Positions 32,249-43,961 of a stretch of DNA of 64,000 bases are shown here, piece after piece. Each line of letters opens with the position of its first letter. Positions within the stretch are counted from its first letter, which is position 1. Origin of the DNA: Skeletonema tropicum (Eukaryota; Bacillariophyta; Thalassiosirophyceae; Thalassiosirales; Thalassiosiraceae); NCBI GenBank assembly GCA_037178625.1, contig CM074132.1:1984001-2048000 (forward strand), given 5' to 3'. Below the pieces are notes generated by a model that made no database searches, was not told the DNA's origin, and saw nothing but the letters and a program-made list of their open reading frames with translations. The translations under genes were made by a program, and so were the position numbers.

Positions 32249-33395
32249 TAAATGTTGTACTGGATAATATAATTTTGAGTTAGATAATGTAGTACACTGT
32301 CCTCTGTTGTGGTAAGAACTATTCATTTATTCATTATGTGTTGAAAATCACCAATCATCTGTGCTTCAGCCACTGAACACTCGCGCGAATACGCTGCGTT
32401 GGACGCTGGTCCTGTGCTGCGATACATGCAAAGGTTTCGAAGATTATTGACCAGCGCTCTACGTCGATTGCAGTGATACATCGAAAGTTTGAGTCATATA
32501 AACTTGATGCTGTGGCTGCAGGAATGGCAAATCTACCATCCGATGCTGTAGCAATATGTTAGTAATTTTGGACGTACGGGCCTTGATTTTGCTGATTGGT
32601 GTAGTTCCAGCAAATCTAATCACGTCTCCTGTCGAGTCTCCAACGATGAGCATCCAAGGCATCATTTACCAGCTTCTTGATTCTTTTACATTTTCTTGAA
32701 TGATTACGTGAGATCAAAAAACACTGCTCAAGCCCATACATGCTGCTGCTGCGCAGATGTTGCGGACAGCTTTCTTCTCGGTAGCCTCATCAGAAGAACG
32801 CTCTTTGAGCAGTCTGAAAGCAGCAAATTCCTTCCGTGCATCTATTTTGAACCGATCCTCATCTCCCGATGTGCAATTGACTGTCATTCAGGTCTTGGAG
32901 GTCATGTGCGAAATGATGGATTCGGATAATTGAAACTTATCGACGATCGACGGGAATGACGTCTTCTCAGTGGAGGGCCATTCTTCAGAGCAGAAGGATT
33001 GTTCATCTTTGTTACGTGTGCAGCCTCTTGCTCTTGAGAGACTGTATGATAAAACCTCAAGTCCATTGAAATTTTTTGAGCGAATACATATCATAGTCAT
33101 AGTCTGTTAGACTGTACCGTAGAAGGACAAGCTGACAGGTTTGATTCGCATGTGGCATGCAGAGGCCAAAGACATGTCGTTCATCACCGCACCAACAGTT
33201 GATAGCTTAGCTGGGTCTCTCTCTCTCTAGAGAGAGAGAGTGTGTGTGTTCGCAGCCGAAAGTTCGCTGCTTTCTTGAATTGAAATTATCTGTTCAATCG
33301 CGTATTTGACGAATTCAATTCACTTACTTAAGAATAAGGACTACTAAGTATTCCTCTACCTTCCCCTCTAGATACAGATACTCTCAAGGAATAGC
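32249..33395. other. Stretch with degenerate minus-strand frames and a CT/AG/GT microsatellite
   Basis: Minus-strand pieces (33100-32888, 32665-32459 and one ending near 32350) each look weakly protein-like, for example RFKIDARKEFAAFRLLKERS and VERWSIIFETFACIAAQDQR. They lie in different frames with stops between, so a real gene with errors or a decayed one is possible. At about 33217-33250 a (CT)n/(AG)n/(TG)n run makes a short palindromic microsatellite. Confidence 0.3.
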
Positions 33396-35456
33396 TCACA
33401 TTGCTCTCCATGGAGGCCTACCCCGCTCATCCAACATATCATTATCATCATCATCATAATCATCCACATCCCTTACAATCTCAACACCATCCATCACCCT
33501 CCTCTCCGGTCCACGATTCAAATCAATATCATTCCCACCTCCAATCATACCCCTACTACCACGACCAATACTACCACTATCAACTCGCATCATTAACCGT
33601 TCTCTCTCAAGAACACCCTTCATCTCCCCTCGAACACGTTCTACCTCCTCATTCGCTTTTTTCCGTTCCACCTCCACAGCCCTACTCAATATCTGATCGG
33701 CACGTGAGGTCTGTTTCTCCAACCATTTATTTTGTGAGGCTATATTCCTTGCATCGGAATGAGCCTTTTGTAATCGTAGTTGAAGCTTCTGAACATCATT
33801 TTGGAGTTGGGCTCGTTCTTGTTCTGATTTTTGAAGTTGTCTTTCAAGTTGGGTGATGGATGGATTCTTGTAGTTGTTGTTCTTGGAAGAGGCGGAATAT
33901 CTTGGTTTGTTGTTGTTGGGTTTGATAATATTGATGGGTTGACCACCATTGACCATGTTGTTGGAATCTCTCTTCCACCATTTTTGAATTGATTTAATGG
34001 TTAGTTTGCGTTGACGCTTTGGTGACTCTGATTGTTGTTCGCCACCATGACGACGATGACGACGACGATTGTTCGTCCTCCAACGATGGAAAGGCCCCTG
34101 GTTCGACGTTGCAATTGTCTCGGATATGCGCTGTTTGGATGTCGGATTGGCAGATTTGAATGTCCTGCTAATGAATTCCAATTCTTCATCCACAGTTGGT
34201 GGTTCAAGTGAAAAGTGTGGGTTGGCATCAATAATAATATCATCCTCTTCTTCGTCGTCCTCCTCCTCCATCATGTTATTGAATCGTCGTCCAAATCTCA
34301 ACCATGTCCAAGGACGAAACACCCTACCTCTTCCACTACTCCCATTAACCTCATCACCATCATTCGAAGAAGATGATGATGATGACAATACAGCATTCAC
34401 CATCCACGAAATCAAACCAACTCCAACCACAGCAGTGACAACCGTACTCAACGTACTCCCAAATAAAATACCCTGCAATCCCCCATATCGACTCATCACA
34501 CCAGTCGTTGTAATCCCATCAATGGCTGGTCCATACCATATCATATCAAGTACATCTCTCATTAGTTGAATACCTAGTATGATCCAATGAGATAACGTAG
34601 AATAGGTGTAAGATGCCAAAGATTTGAGGGAGGTTCCAATGGGTACGAGTAGCGTCATGACAAATTTGGACAATGTCGAAATGTACTCGGATAGAATGGA
34701 GGTGGTTTTGGAGAAGAGGGTGGTAATGGCGGCTGTGGTACCACTGAAATTCAGTCCGCTACCACCACGGGCAGAATAGTGTGACGAGGAGGATGGTGCT
34801 CGTCGTAGTGATGGAACGAAGGAGGCTCGTGAAGATTTGGTTGTGGTTGATGACATGAACCGATTTTTCTTGTTCGTTTTGTTGCTATTGTTTTTACTGT
34901 TGTCTGATCTACCAAATCCAAATAATCTGCTACCACCACCATCTTTATTGGTTTGTTTCTTGACATTATCTTTAGTTGTTGCAGCTGGTGATGATGTACC
35001 AAGCACATAATTATAATCCTCCTCCTCTACTGGGGCACGAGAAGATTTTTTATTAGACTTGACATCCTCCTCTTCCTCATCATTCTCGTAATAGTCAGCA
35101 CATTCCTCCAAGTAACCATCATCATCATATTCATCGTAATATTCCTCGTAATATTCATACTCGTCTTCATCTGTATCCTTCCATCCTCCGCCACGCAGAT
35201 CATTCACCAATCTTAAGGACGATTTCGTGGCGGTGGTGTGTGACGAAGTTGGTGTTAGTGAAGGTGGTGACGGAACACATCGGAGGTTAGGGGAGGTAGG
35301 TGCACCGTCATCATTCGTGAGGCGATAAGCCGAGGCAACTGTTGTAGTTGATGGTGATGTTTTTGATGTTGATGCCGCTGTCAGTGAGAGGACTGACAGG
35401 AGAATCAATAGTGTGTTGTTGTTGATGGATGATGATAGTAGTGCTGTTGATAGCAT
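33396..35456 (-). CDS. Large membrane protein with signal peptide, acidic domain and C-terminal coiled coil
   Basis: An intact 686-residue frame. It has a signal peptide (NNNTLLILLSVLSLTAAST), then a Ser/Thr region ending VNDLRGGG. Next is a Tyr/Asp/Glu-rich stretch (EYEYYEEYYDEYDDDGYLEE), a basic Asn/Lys/Ser stretch, and hydrophobic segments around residues 245-360 (FVMTLLVPIGTSLKSLASYT; GSTLSTVVTAVVGVGLISWM). Acidic and Arg-rich blocks follow, then a coiled coil (LERQLQKSEQERAQLQNDVQ ... LQLRLQKAHSDARNIA). Many diatom secretory or plastid-envelope proteins have this blend of low-complexity acidic and basic blocks, but no family is recognised. The plus-strand frames opposite are His/Tyr-rich shadows. 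Confidence 0.6.
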   Translation of the reverse strand: MLSTALLSSSINNNTLLILLSVLSLTAASTSKTSPSTTTVASAYRLTNDDGAPTSPNLRCVPSPPSLTPTSSHTTATKSSLRLVNDLRGGGWKDTDEDEYEYYEEYYDEYDDDGYLEECADYYENDEEEEDVKSNKKSSRAPVEEEDYNYVLGTSSPAATTKDNVKKQTNKDGGGSRLFGFGRSDNSKNNSNKTNKKNRFMSSTTTKSSRASFVPSLRRAPSSSSHYSARGGSGLNFSGTTAAITTLFSKTTSILSEYISTLSKFVMTLLVPIGTSLKSLASYTYSTLSHWIILGIQLMRDVLDMIWYGPAIDGITTTGVMSRYGGLQGILFGSTLSTVVTAVVGVGLISWMVNAVLSSSSSSSNDGDEVNGSSGRGRVFRPWTWLRFGRRFNNMMEEEDDEEEDDIIIDANPHFSLEPPTVDEELEFISRTFKSANPTSKQRISETIATSNQGPFHRWRTNNRRRHRRHGGEQQSESPKRQRKLTIKSIQKWWKRDSNNMVNGGQPINIIKPNNNKPRYSASSKNNNYKNPSITQLERQLQKSEQERAQLQNDVQKLQLRLQKAHSDARNIASQNKWLEKQTSRADQILSRAVEVERKKANEEVERVRGEMKGVLERERLMMRVDSGSIGRGSRGMIGGGNDIDLNRGPERRVMDGVEIVRDVDDYDDDDNDMLDERGRPPWRAM

Positions 35457-36010
35457 TTTTTCGTTTTATATTCAGTGCAGTATTACTTCTTATTGGGGTT
35501 GGATTTGATTGGACACATCATCTTTGTTACTAAGAGTATGGGTTGGATTGATGGCAGTACTTCATGATGTCGATGTCACCTACCTCAAAGCGTTCGAGTT
35601 TCGAGTTCGCTCGGCGTGTTGATTTTTGAGATGGATTACATGCGGTACTTTCTTGCTTTGGGTAAAACGATGAGTGATCCAAGTGTGAGAGTTGGCCTCA
35701 ATGTCGTACACTGTAATAAGTGTCGTAGGTCGTAGCACGCTTAGATATCCGAAAATCCGAACCTCATCATCATGATGGAAGCGAAGACCCGATAAGTATC
35801 GATGAGAGAATGTTACTGTTATGCGTGTCGAATTACATGTTCGAATATTCAAACGAGCCTACTCCTAACAATGTCATGCAAGAATTATTAGAACGGAAAA
35901 ATGAGATACATCTGACAATTTTGGTTCAATGAAAGTAAGTAAAAACGAATTTAAGTGTAAAGAGACGTCATTATTAGATTACGTAGCTTGTCACATGAAT
36001 GCAACTAGAT
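35457..36010. other. Intergenic stretch, nothing recognised
   Basis: Holds the promoter of the 33396-35456 gene and the 3' flank of ribosomal P0. A 90-codon minus frame at 35580-35852 has no recognisable features. Confidence 0.35.
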
Positions 36011-36974
36011 TTAATAATCTCCGCCATCATCTCCACCGCCGAACATATCAACAGCAGGAGGAGCCTCCTCAACTTCCTCTTCGACAGCAGCCTCTTCCTC
36101 AGCAGCGGCCTCTCCGCCTCCTCCTCCTCCACCGCCAGATCCGGCGAAGGCAGAAGGATCAGCAAGGTAGGCCTTGTAGATGTCAGCCTTATCGAAGGTG
36201 TAGTTCTCAAGCTCAACAGTGACAGCAAGGATGGCCTTGAAGGCGTTGGCAACACTGTGGGTGACACTGGCCTCAGTGGGAATGTTGAGAGCCAAAGAAA
36301 GCTTACTGATGGTGTTGAGTGCAGCAATGAACTTGGCAGTAAGAACCTCATCGGTAATGTCAAGAACCTTAGCATCGAAGAGAGATCCAGAGTCGTAGAC
36401 CTTCTTGAGAACCATACCGTAGGTGAATGGCTCAATGCTCAACTTTTGAAGAAGGGCAGCCTGGGAGGCGGTAACCTTGTCTCCGGCGTTGATAAGGTGG
36501 GTATCAGTGGTCATCTCAATTTGTACCCTTGGCAATCTTGGTGGCGATTTGAAGGGTTTGGAAGAAAGCAGTCTGACCGGGATCACATCCAGTAGGTCCC
36601 TTGGGGACAATCACATCGGTAGGAGCGATGGCACCGACACGAGCAGGAGCGGGACGGACGTTAGACTCAAGAATCTCACGGACGGCACCAAGGTCTCCGT
36701 TGGTGAAAACGAATCCAACATTTCCACGGCAGCAGTCCTCAAGCTGAGCAATGGGAGTATCGGGGTTCTCCTCGACGAACTCACGGATGCACTTACGCAT
36801 CATGGTGTTCTTTCCCATGAGAACCTCGGCGGTTCCACGAAGAGCCAAACGGGTAGATTGGATTTGCATGGAACCAACGTTGTCAATATCAACAACGAAG
36901 CACTTGGAGTATGTAGACATGAGAGTCTTCATGGTCTCGAAGTAGGCGGCTTTACGTTCGGCGGAGAGAGGCAT
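36011..36974 (-). CDS. RPLP0: 60S acidic ribosomal protein P0, one frame change
   Basis: Stalk-base protein of the large ribosomal subunit; anchors the P1/P2 dimers and contacts elongation factors. Starting at 36974 the product reads MPLSAERKAAYFETMKTLMS, then VVDIDNVGSMQIQSTRLALR, VLMGKNTMMRKCIREF and NRGDLGAVRE-like sequence, all typical of P0. The frame shifts at TTT 36520-36522: removing one base joins IATKIAKGT to IEMTTDTHLINAGDKVTASQ exactly as the family requires. Such a shift in an essential, highly expressed gene is best read as an assembly error. The C-terminus is Ala/Glu-rich after a Gly run and ends AVDMFGGGDDGGDY, without the usual DDDMGFGLFD tail. Confidence 0.92.
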
Positions 36975-37630
36975 CTTGTATGTTGTTAAGTTATTAAAAA
37001 AAAAAGAAAACTTTGGACGCTGGAGTTTAGGACTCTTTCAACAATTTAACCAAAGTTTATGCTGAACAGTTAATTAACCATTAATCTGTGGTGATGCGTC
37101 AAGTTGGAAAGAAGACAAATTTGGATTAGTATTTGATATATGCAAAAGATATGATCTCTGTATATCTTATTGATCTCGCAGAGGCTAGCAAACTTCTTGA
37201 ATGCAGTGACATCAAATTCATCGTCCTCCGATGCTATTGTGACGCAGCCATATCACCACTGCCCCAGCGGATCCCCGCCTACGCCGGCCTCTTTCGTTCA
37301 CATCATGGTTCTTACCGTGCTTGAATGAGATGTCGGTGGAGGCTGAGGTGAAGTTACCGCTTACTATTTCCCATTTGCTTCATTTTCCCAATTAGATTGG
37401 ACAAAGCGAGACATTATGCATGCATGCAACACGAGCTCTTTCTATGGTGTGATAAAATTAGAAATTTGTAACATATACATATCACATTGTAACAACAACC
37501 GTTACAAAAGCCGTAACAACAACTTTTACAGGCCATAATATGTAATAATCAAAACGTGTCTAAGGAAGGCAAACTGTTGAAACAATCATTCATGAAGAAC
37601 TCAATAGATCTATTATGCAGTTAGTGTTGT
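36975..37630. other. Intergenic stretch, nothing recognised
   Basis: Contains the promoter of ribosomal P0 (an A run at about 36996-37010 lies just upstream of its start) and the 3' flank of EPL1. No convincing gene, repeat or RNA. Confidence 0.35.
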
Positions 37631-39775
37631 TTATATAGGCCCGAGAACATACCTCTCAACACCATAAATTTCTCCATTTGGAGCCTCGACCCAATCTTCA
37701 ATCGGGACGAGCATCTCATCGACGAACTCTTCCGCGACTGGAGCTACCGATCCCTTTGGCTGTGCTGGCGCAGTAGTAGCTGCAGCCGCCACAGGACGGC
37801 TTTCTTCCATCAACCCTCTCGCACAAATCTCTTCAATCTTTCTCGATAGAAGTTTGCGATCCTTGCCCATGAATGACTTTGGAAACAAGTCCTCAAGTCT
37901 TTGCGCGGGTAACTTCTTCGGTGCCGTCTTGGCATCTGTACCCATGCCATTGGTCGTGATTGTCTCGCCTCCTCCTGTAGTTACTGGTGCTGATCCCCTT
38001 TTCCGAGGACTATTATTCATGCTAAAATTCGGCCCATCGGTTCCAAGCGTTGCCACATCGTATCCTGACCGTTTCATCGGTGCCCCGTAAGTGATCACAT
38101 GTGGCTGAGGATTCTGAGTGTTGGATACACTCGGGACTCGATCGATAATGATCCTTCCACCACGTCCAAGCCTCGGACGATGTCGAAATCTATTGTTCGA
38201 TACAGTCGGTAAACCATTCTCGTAGGATGGAAGAATCGGTACAGTAGCACCATCCCAATTGGTACTAAGGTGTGACTCTCTCGTCGCCAGCGGTTGGAGG
38301 AAATTCGGTGCAGGGTACCCATCATCGTGTCCAGCCACGACTACCTTCTTGGGTGGAGCAGTCGGTGGTAGTGGCGCATGAGGTGCCACCAAACCTCCCG
38401 CCTCCAATGACGCAGCAGCACCTACTGCCCCACCAAGAGGTGGAACGGGTGATGGTCCACGACTAGTCCACCAATAATTGTGATGATGCACCAGCAGCAA
38501 GTCCACCACGCTTCCGCTTCTTTCCTGCCTTTGCCACCTTCACTATCGGTCCATCATCATAATATTTCGGTATATCCAACACACTTTCAATTCGACTCTT
38601 ATCCAATACTGATTGCTTGTCATTGCACCACTTACCATCACCACTCACGCCTTCGACTACTACCTCCACCACCACCACTACCCATCGCACTACTACCCAA
38701 CCAACCAACCAACCTCTCCTCAAAATAACCATTCGTCAACTCCACCATACACTCATTCACCTCCTCCCTCCTCACAATCAACTCACACAACCCTCGTAAC
38801 TTTTCAAAATCATGTTGCAACTACCACCATCTTTTTATATGCCTCTACATCATTCTGACGTTTTTTACGTAATCGTCGCTTTTCTTGCTCTCGTTGTCGG
38901 AATACCATGTGTGGATTGGTATCGTTGGAGGCTGTGACGGGATGATATCGACGAAGTAACGGCTTTTTGAGTTTGGATCGTTTGGTGATCCAATAGTTGT
39001 AGATTGTGGATATGACGTGTTTGAGTGTTGGGGGTGGTGCTAGAGTTGGTAAATGATTGTATTGTTCATCATCGTAATCATCCTCATCACTAACAGATCC
39101 ATCAATACAACCAAACTTGGCTTCCAACTCTGGAATCTTCTCCACCAAAACTTTTTCCGCATGGGATAACCCTACTGTAAATTCAAATCCAGTTTCCTTT
39201 TCTAAAATGTCAATCATACGTTCCATTAGTCGGAGTGGTAATTTGGGTTGATACTTTTTGAGGAGGTATTGCGTACTGTGTTTGGAGTGGAGGTAGTACT
39301 TTGGATTGGTTAGAATGACTTCTTGGATTGTGTATTGTTTGTGGGTTTTGGTGTTGTCTTGATTGTTATTATTATCAATATCCATGGCATTGCTGTCATT
39401 CTTGTCATTACTTGCAACAACATTATTCTTCTGCCCCCCACCCTCCTCCTCCTCCTTCTTCATCTGAAGCTGTTCCTTCCCATCAATCAAAATCTTACAC
39501 GTCGCATCCGGTCCAAACTCTGTATTATTCCTCCACCAAGTTTCATCCTCTATATCGATATTGTACTCGACCGTTTCATTCTGTGTTTCATGGTAGGTTG
39601 GTCGGATGTATCGAACGTAGGAGGTGGGTATATTGTAGGTGGGAGGAATGTCAAGTTCGTAGGTGGGAACTGTGGTGATGGTTGGTACGGGGATTTCCTT
39701 TTTGGGTCCTTCTTCTTTTTCTTTTTTGTCATTCTTCTTTGGTAGTGACGAAGTTGCTTGCTGTGGATGTTTCAT
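37631..39775 (-). CDS. EPL1: Enhancer of polycomb-like protein (NuA4/TIP60 acetyltransferase subunit)
   Basis: Nuclear scaffold that holds the histone acetyltransferase module of NuA4. The N-terminal frame (38810-39775) has LDIPPTYNIPTSYVRY, then VEYNIDIEDETWW (the EPL acidic motif) and the helical LTNPKYYLHSKHSTQYLLKK region. It ends with YNYWITKRSKLKKPLLRR and NPHMVFRQREQEKRRLRKKR, the EPcA block. The chain continues in a second frame (MQHDFEKLRGLCELIVRREE at 38820) and a third (to 38463). It ends in the frame 37631-38509 with FRHRPRLGRGGRIIIDRV, a C-terminal signature of EPL1. Frame changes near 38830, 38690 and 38500 all lie in GGT/GTG-rich tracts and are likely indels. The frame directly before 39775 (RLLQRRQQLPIM) also looks like family sequence, so the true start is upstream. 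Confidence 0.8.
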
Positions 39776-39822
39776 TATTGGAAGTTGTTGTCGTCGCTGC
39801 AGTAGTCTTTAGCCTCCTTCAC

Positions 39823-39954
39823 TTATCTAGTTTTTGGTTCTTCCTCTTGCTTGGTGGTGCCAACCTTGGTCAAACTCCCATCCATCAACTCACTCACCAC
39901 CACACGCTTTTTCGTTCCTGGAAATTCTGGATCATTGCAAACTACTTCAGTCAT
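39823..39954 (-). CDS. Probable 5' coding part of EPL1 or a small separate frame
   Basis: A 43-codon frame MTEVVCNDPEFPGTKKRVVV... ends just before EPL1. Upstream to about 40186 the minus strand is Gln-, Ser-, Gly- and His-rich in shifting frames (TSSSSTSNNNPPAAST, TAQQQHQPPPP), as in the N-terminus of a transcription regulator. I infer it is the frameshifted start of EPL1, but a separate short gene cannot be excluded. Confidence 0.3.
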   Translation of the reverse strand: MTEVVCNDPEFPGTKKRVVVSELMDGSLTKVGTTKQEEEPKTR

Positions 39955-40249
39955 GTGGGATTGCGTATGATGGCGATTTTGAGATAGGCGTTGAGGGGGG
40001 TGCGGGCGATTAGTAGTGGTGGTGGTGGTTGGTGTTGTTGTTGCGCTGTGGATGCTGCTGGAGGATTATTGTTGCTGGTGCTGCTGCTGCTGGTGGTACC
40101 GCCTACACCACCTCCGCCGCCAGTGGTGGCGGAAGGGTGGTGCTATTGACGATGCTGCGTCCATTGGAACGACAATCTATTATCTATTCAATGCGTCGAT
40201 GATCAACCTGCCGACCGCCATGTCAACGATGCAACAACAAAGCCATTTA

Positions 40250-42550
40250 CTTTAGATAGAGAGCTTGCAACCACGGATTGATATTAGGCAGCAGCTCCTT
40301 TTTCAACTTTACCGTCGGGCATCCTCGCGTGTTTATGATCTAGCGGGCCTGCGTCCTTTGTTTGCCCCCTGTCGCCCCCTTTTTCATAGCTAGGTAATCG
40401 CTAACTATTTGACACACATGTGCGTTGAGGTGCCCCACCACCACACCATGGTGCAATTCCGAAAAGTGGTGTTCCGCCATGCCCTACTATCCCTACTAGT
40501 TCAGAAACTGCCTCGTGCGCAAGTTGGGAAGCCTTAGATTTTGTATTATTGGCTGCGGACTGGTTTCCTTGTTTTTGTGTGGTTAAATCGCCATCTAAAT
40601 TGATACATCTCTCACAACATCGTGCCATGGCGTTTATCTGAAGTCCACGCACCACTCCGAGCAGCAATCGTCCATATGCTGGATCATTATGACGCCCTAA
40701 ACCAGTTATTTACCATCGACAAGCTCGCCGTGATGTGCAATATAGCAGCAAGTCTGGATGATGAGGGGATTCATGTGACAACAGGAGAATTATGTAATGC
40801 CTCCAAATAATCAAACGACACCACCACCCTACCACCCCTATGAGGGGATGTGGACAGCGACACACACACCTACTTCGTTATGAAGGGCGCAGGCCTCCAA
40901 AACCACCATGTATTACTTCTGCCGGACAGTTCGAATCGAATGATGAGCGGGTAGGCAACCCTTTGACCGAAATAGGACGTCTTTATTACATGTTGGATGG
41001 AAGAGCGGGTAGGTGGCATGTGTGTTGGATAATGACATTCAGGATGGGTTACTTCTTATGGACTGCGGCGATGGGTACGATTGCAGCGAGACACGCCGAG
41101 GCAAGGTTTCCGAGAGACATAATTATGGTGTGACCCAGTTCTTTCTACCCTAGGGAGCAACTTCCGTAGCAAAAAAACATCAATTGAGAAAGGAAAGTTG
41201 TTCACATGACAATAATCACAACCTTCAAGCACTGTTTGGTGCAGAAGAATCAACGTTCGGTAAGGGTGCACTCCACATTGCGGCTGTGATCAACTCACGA
41301 TACGGTGCATCGGACGAGCAACTGAGATGATTATTGTTGGCTGGACGAAAGCGCTGTTGCATGAGCTTGACATTAAAGATATTGATGTATCTAATATTGT
41401 CAAGGGATGCCCATCTAGGAGGACTCATAATCGAAAAGAGGCTAGTCTTGCGGCTGATTGCATGATTATTGTCTTGTAAGAAATCATGGATGAGGGGGCA
41501 AAGCATTTTAACCTAATCACTGGTTATGGCAAACGAGCAGGGCTTGAACACTCGTCAATATTTTAGTTTGGGCTGGTTGGGAGGTGAGAAAAAGACTAAA
41601 GAAGACAACTAAATTACATTGTCTTGGTGTGGACACAAGTGCTTATGGCGCTAATGGTTATGCACTGGACGCAGTCAAGAAGTCGCTTGAGGAGTTCTCT
41701 GGACTATACGGTTTCAGAGTGACCGCAATTACTGGAGATGGAGATGCCGGCGGCGGTGTTTCTGGTCGCAATGTACGAGCAGCTTTGGTAAAGGCTAATA
41801 GAGGATGAGATCAACTACTTGATGCATGCACTAAACAAGTGTCTTGAATCTGCGGGACAATATACGTTTGGGCAGCAAGGGGTGAACAAAAGACTGTTAT
41901 TTATTTCAACCAACTGTTGAAAGCTATCAAGGAGGAAGGATGCAATAAACTCGATGGTAAACATTGCTTGGACGAAATCTATGCTACTGTTGTACATATA
42001 TCATTGAACGACGACACAGACACATGGCAGCAATCTTCGCCCAAGGACAGGGGCAACACGGCTTGATAACAATGATGGTAAGTATTTCGTCCTGCAAACA
42101 AAGCTTGGGAAAAGCCGAAGGGAAAAGCAAAACGAAATGGGAAAGTGAAAAGGGTGTAAATACATGAATACACCATTCATGTCTGACTTCACACATGTAA
42201 ATCTAGATGACTTGAAATTGATTAATCAATAGCTTGCTTACAAAGGCTTCCCAACTTGCGCACACACATGGCACTATTACATCATAGGAAGGACGAGGTT
42301 GCTCATTACTCGGCGCAAGTTCGGACTCGGTCCATCATGTAGGGGCATCGGCAGGCTGCACCCTTTTCGTTCTAGCGATCATCTAGCGATTGCCCACGAA
42401 AACCCACAAAAACAGTCGAAAAAGGGGGGAACCCACAATGACGCCCGACAGATCATAAACACGCGAGGATGCCCGACGGTAAACTTCTCGCCCATCGATA
42501 AATCTCTACAGATAATACTGAACGGCAAGATACAGTTAGTTGGTTGAACA
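40250..42550. other. Gene-poor, repeat-derived stretch
   Basis: Contains only broken frames, including a minus frame at 40401-40667 (MLLGVVRGLQINAMARCCER ...) and a plus frame at 40622-40810. A 21-base word (gtgcgcaagttgggaagcct) at about 40515 recurs inverted near 42262; translated, both read KASQLAH. The decayed transposase-like sequence at 41325-42140 lies between them. Confidence 0.4.
41325..42140 (+). pseudogene. Decayed transposase-like gene remnant
   Basis: Pieces in changing frames read like one protein: MIIVGWTKALLHELDIKDID, EIMDEGAKHFNLITGYGKRA, then LGVDTSAYGANGYALDAVKK and GFRVTAITGDGDAGGGVSG, then DEINYLMHALNKCLESAGQY. The TGDGDAGGG followed by an alternating hydrophobic stretch recalls the catalytic core of DDE/hAT-type transposases, but this is only a resemblance. 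Several stops between the pieces show that it is not translated as one protein. Confidence 0.4.
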
Positions 42551-42604
42551 TTGGACCAACGAAAGCGCAATAGTTACCAGCTTGTGGATACTTCTAGAAA
42601 CACG

Positions 42605-43902
42605 ATGAACAATGACGACATAGATGAGAATAATGACGACGACGTAACGTTGGCCGTGACAAAAATAAAACATTTACCATCACCTGACAACCCCAAAGAA
42701 AGGAAATTTTGCATAACATTTGATAACTTTCAGGACCTTCCATCCGAAGAGGGGGAAAGAGGTGCATTCGTCAATATTCACTTGTTTCCAGACTGATTTT
42801 TGTGTGGTTCTTCTTCCGGGCGATGATTATCCAGATGATGAGGAAGAAGAAAATGAAGTCAAAGATGATGACGACGACGACAACAGAATTGTTCTGATAG
42901 GTCTCAAACGAAAATGTGAAGGAGATGAGGCATTGAACATTAAGTTTACATTGGGGATTAAATATCAGGGGGCAAACAGCAAAGCTTCTGATACAGTATG
43001 CGACACTGAGATTATGTACAGAGGCATTGCTCGCTTCTGTTGTTCGGATGATTGGTGGTTTTCCTTTGAAAAGCGTGCTGAAATTTTAAAAGAGTACCTT
43101 GAAGGTGGGGCGCTCAAGGTTTATGTAACCATACAGATGAAGGAATACATTCCCAAGAACCCCACATCTAAGATGATACTGAATCTTTTCTGTCATCAAG
43201 AGTCGGCAGATATTGTCTTTGAAGTATGCGATCAACAGCAGAAAAGAACAGGTAAGCGGAAGAGGACAAGTAATACAATGCGTCATCAGTTACAACATAT
43301 GATGCACATCGATTCATTCTGCAACATTCATCGAGTGAGCTTGCCGCTCTTTGCGCTACATCGGAAGGCCTGTCTCCTGTAATCGTAAATGATGTCAACC
43401 CAACAGTCTTTCACCACTTTCTTTACTATCTGTATGGAGGAGAAATCAGTGAAGAAGACTTTGTCGAACACTCCAAGGATTTGATCCACATTGCAGACAA
43501 GTACTGGAATAACAAATCTCAAGCTCGAAGCTGAGGTATGGTACACACACTCGACAAAAATTACAATTTGACAATGTTATCGACAATCTTTTATACGCAG
43601 ATGCGACGAATTGTGCTCTCTTGAAAGAAGTGTTGATGGATTTTATTGTTGAAAACAAGGAAGAGGTAATGCAAAGAGTTTCTTTTGATGATGTGTCTGG
43701 ACACATTTGCAAGGATCTGTTGGCTGCTGTGGCTAGACGCGATAATGATGTTGCTAGTGATGATAATGGAGATGAGTCAGATATCAAAATGAATTTCAGC
43801 AAGATGAGAATAGGCGATCTAAGGGAAAAGCTTGACGAAAAGGGTCTTGGAATCGATGGGTCGAGGGAAGCACTGATTGCTACTTTGATGGAGAATTCTT
43901 GA
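42605..43902 (+). CDS. MATH-like / BTB / SAP domain protein, frame interrupted
   Basis: The start chosen is the ATG at 42605; the upstream frame opens with TTG. A beta-rich N-terminal part (KFCITFDNFQDLPSEEGERG ... CVVLLPGDDYPDDEEEENEV, WWFSFEKRAEILKEYLEGGA) resembles the MATH-like domain of diatom BTB proteins. BTB sequence follows (LAALCATSEGLSPVIVNDVN, HHFLYYLYGGEISEEDF, LIHIADKYGITNLKLEAE), then a helical BACK-like stretch (LKEVLMDFIVENKEEVMQR). It ends with a SAP motif (MRIGDLREKLDEKGLGIDGS). Frame changes lie near 42790, near 43300 and at TGG 43504-43506. BTB proteins of this type bind Cul3 ubiquitin ligases, and SAP motifs bind DNA; here both roles are inferred. Confidence 0.65.
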
Positions 43903-43961
43903 CGCCCCAGATTAGACGATACGATTATTTTAACTTCATAGAAAGTCTATATTTTTTGGTC

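Noticed and set aside
33401..33856. His/Tyr/Pro-rich plus-strand frame
   Set aside because: It lies wholly opposite the intact 686-residue gene and its composition is that of the reverse complement of Asp/Met/Gly-rich codons.
35999..36595. 198-codon plus-strand frame
   Set aside because: Antisense to ribosomal P0, whose identity is certain; a shadow of its codon bias.
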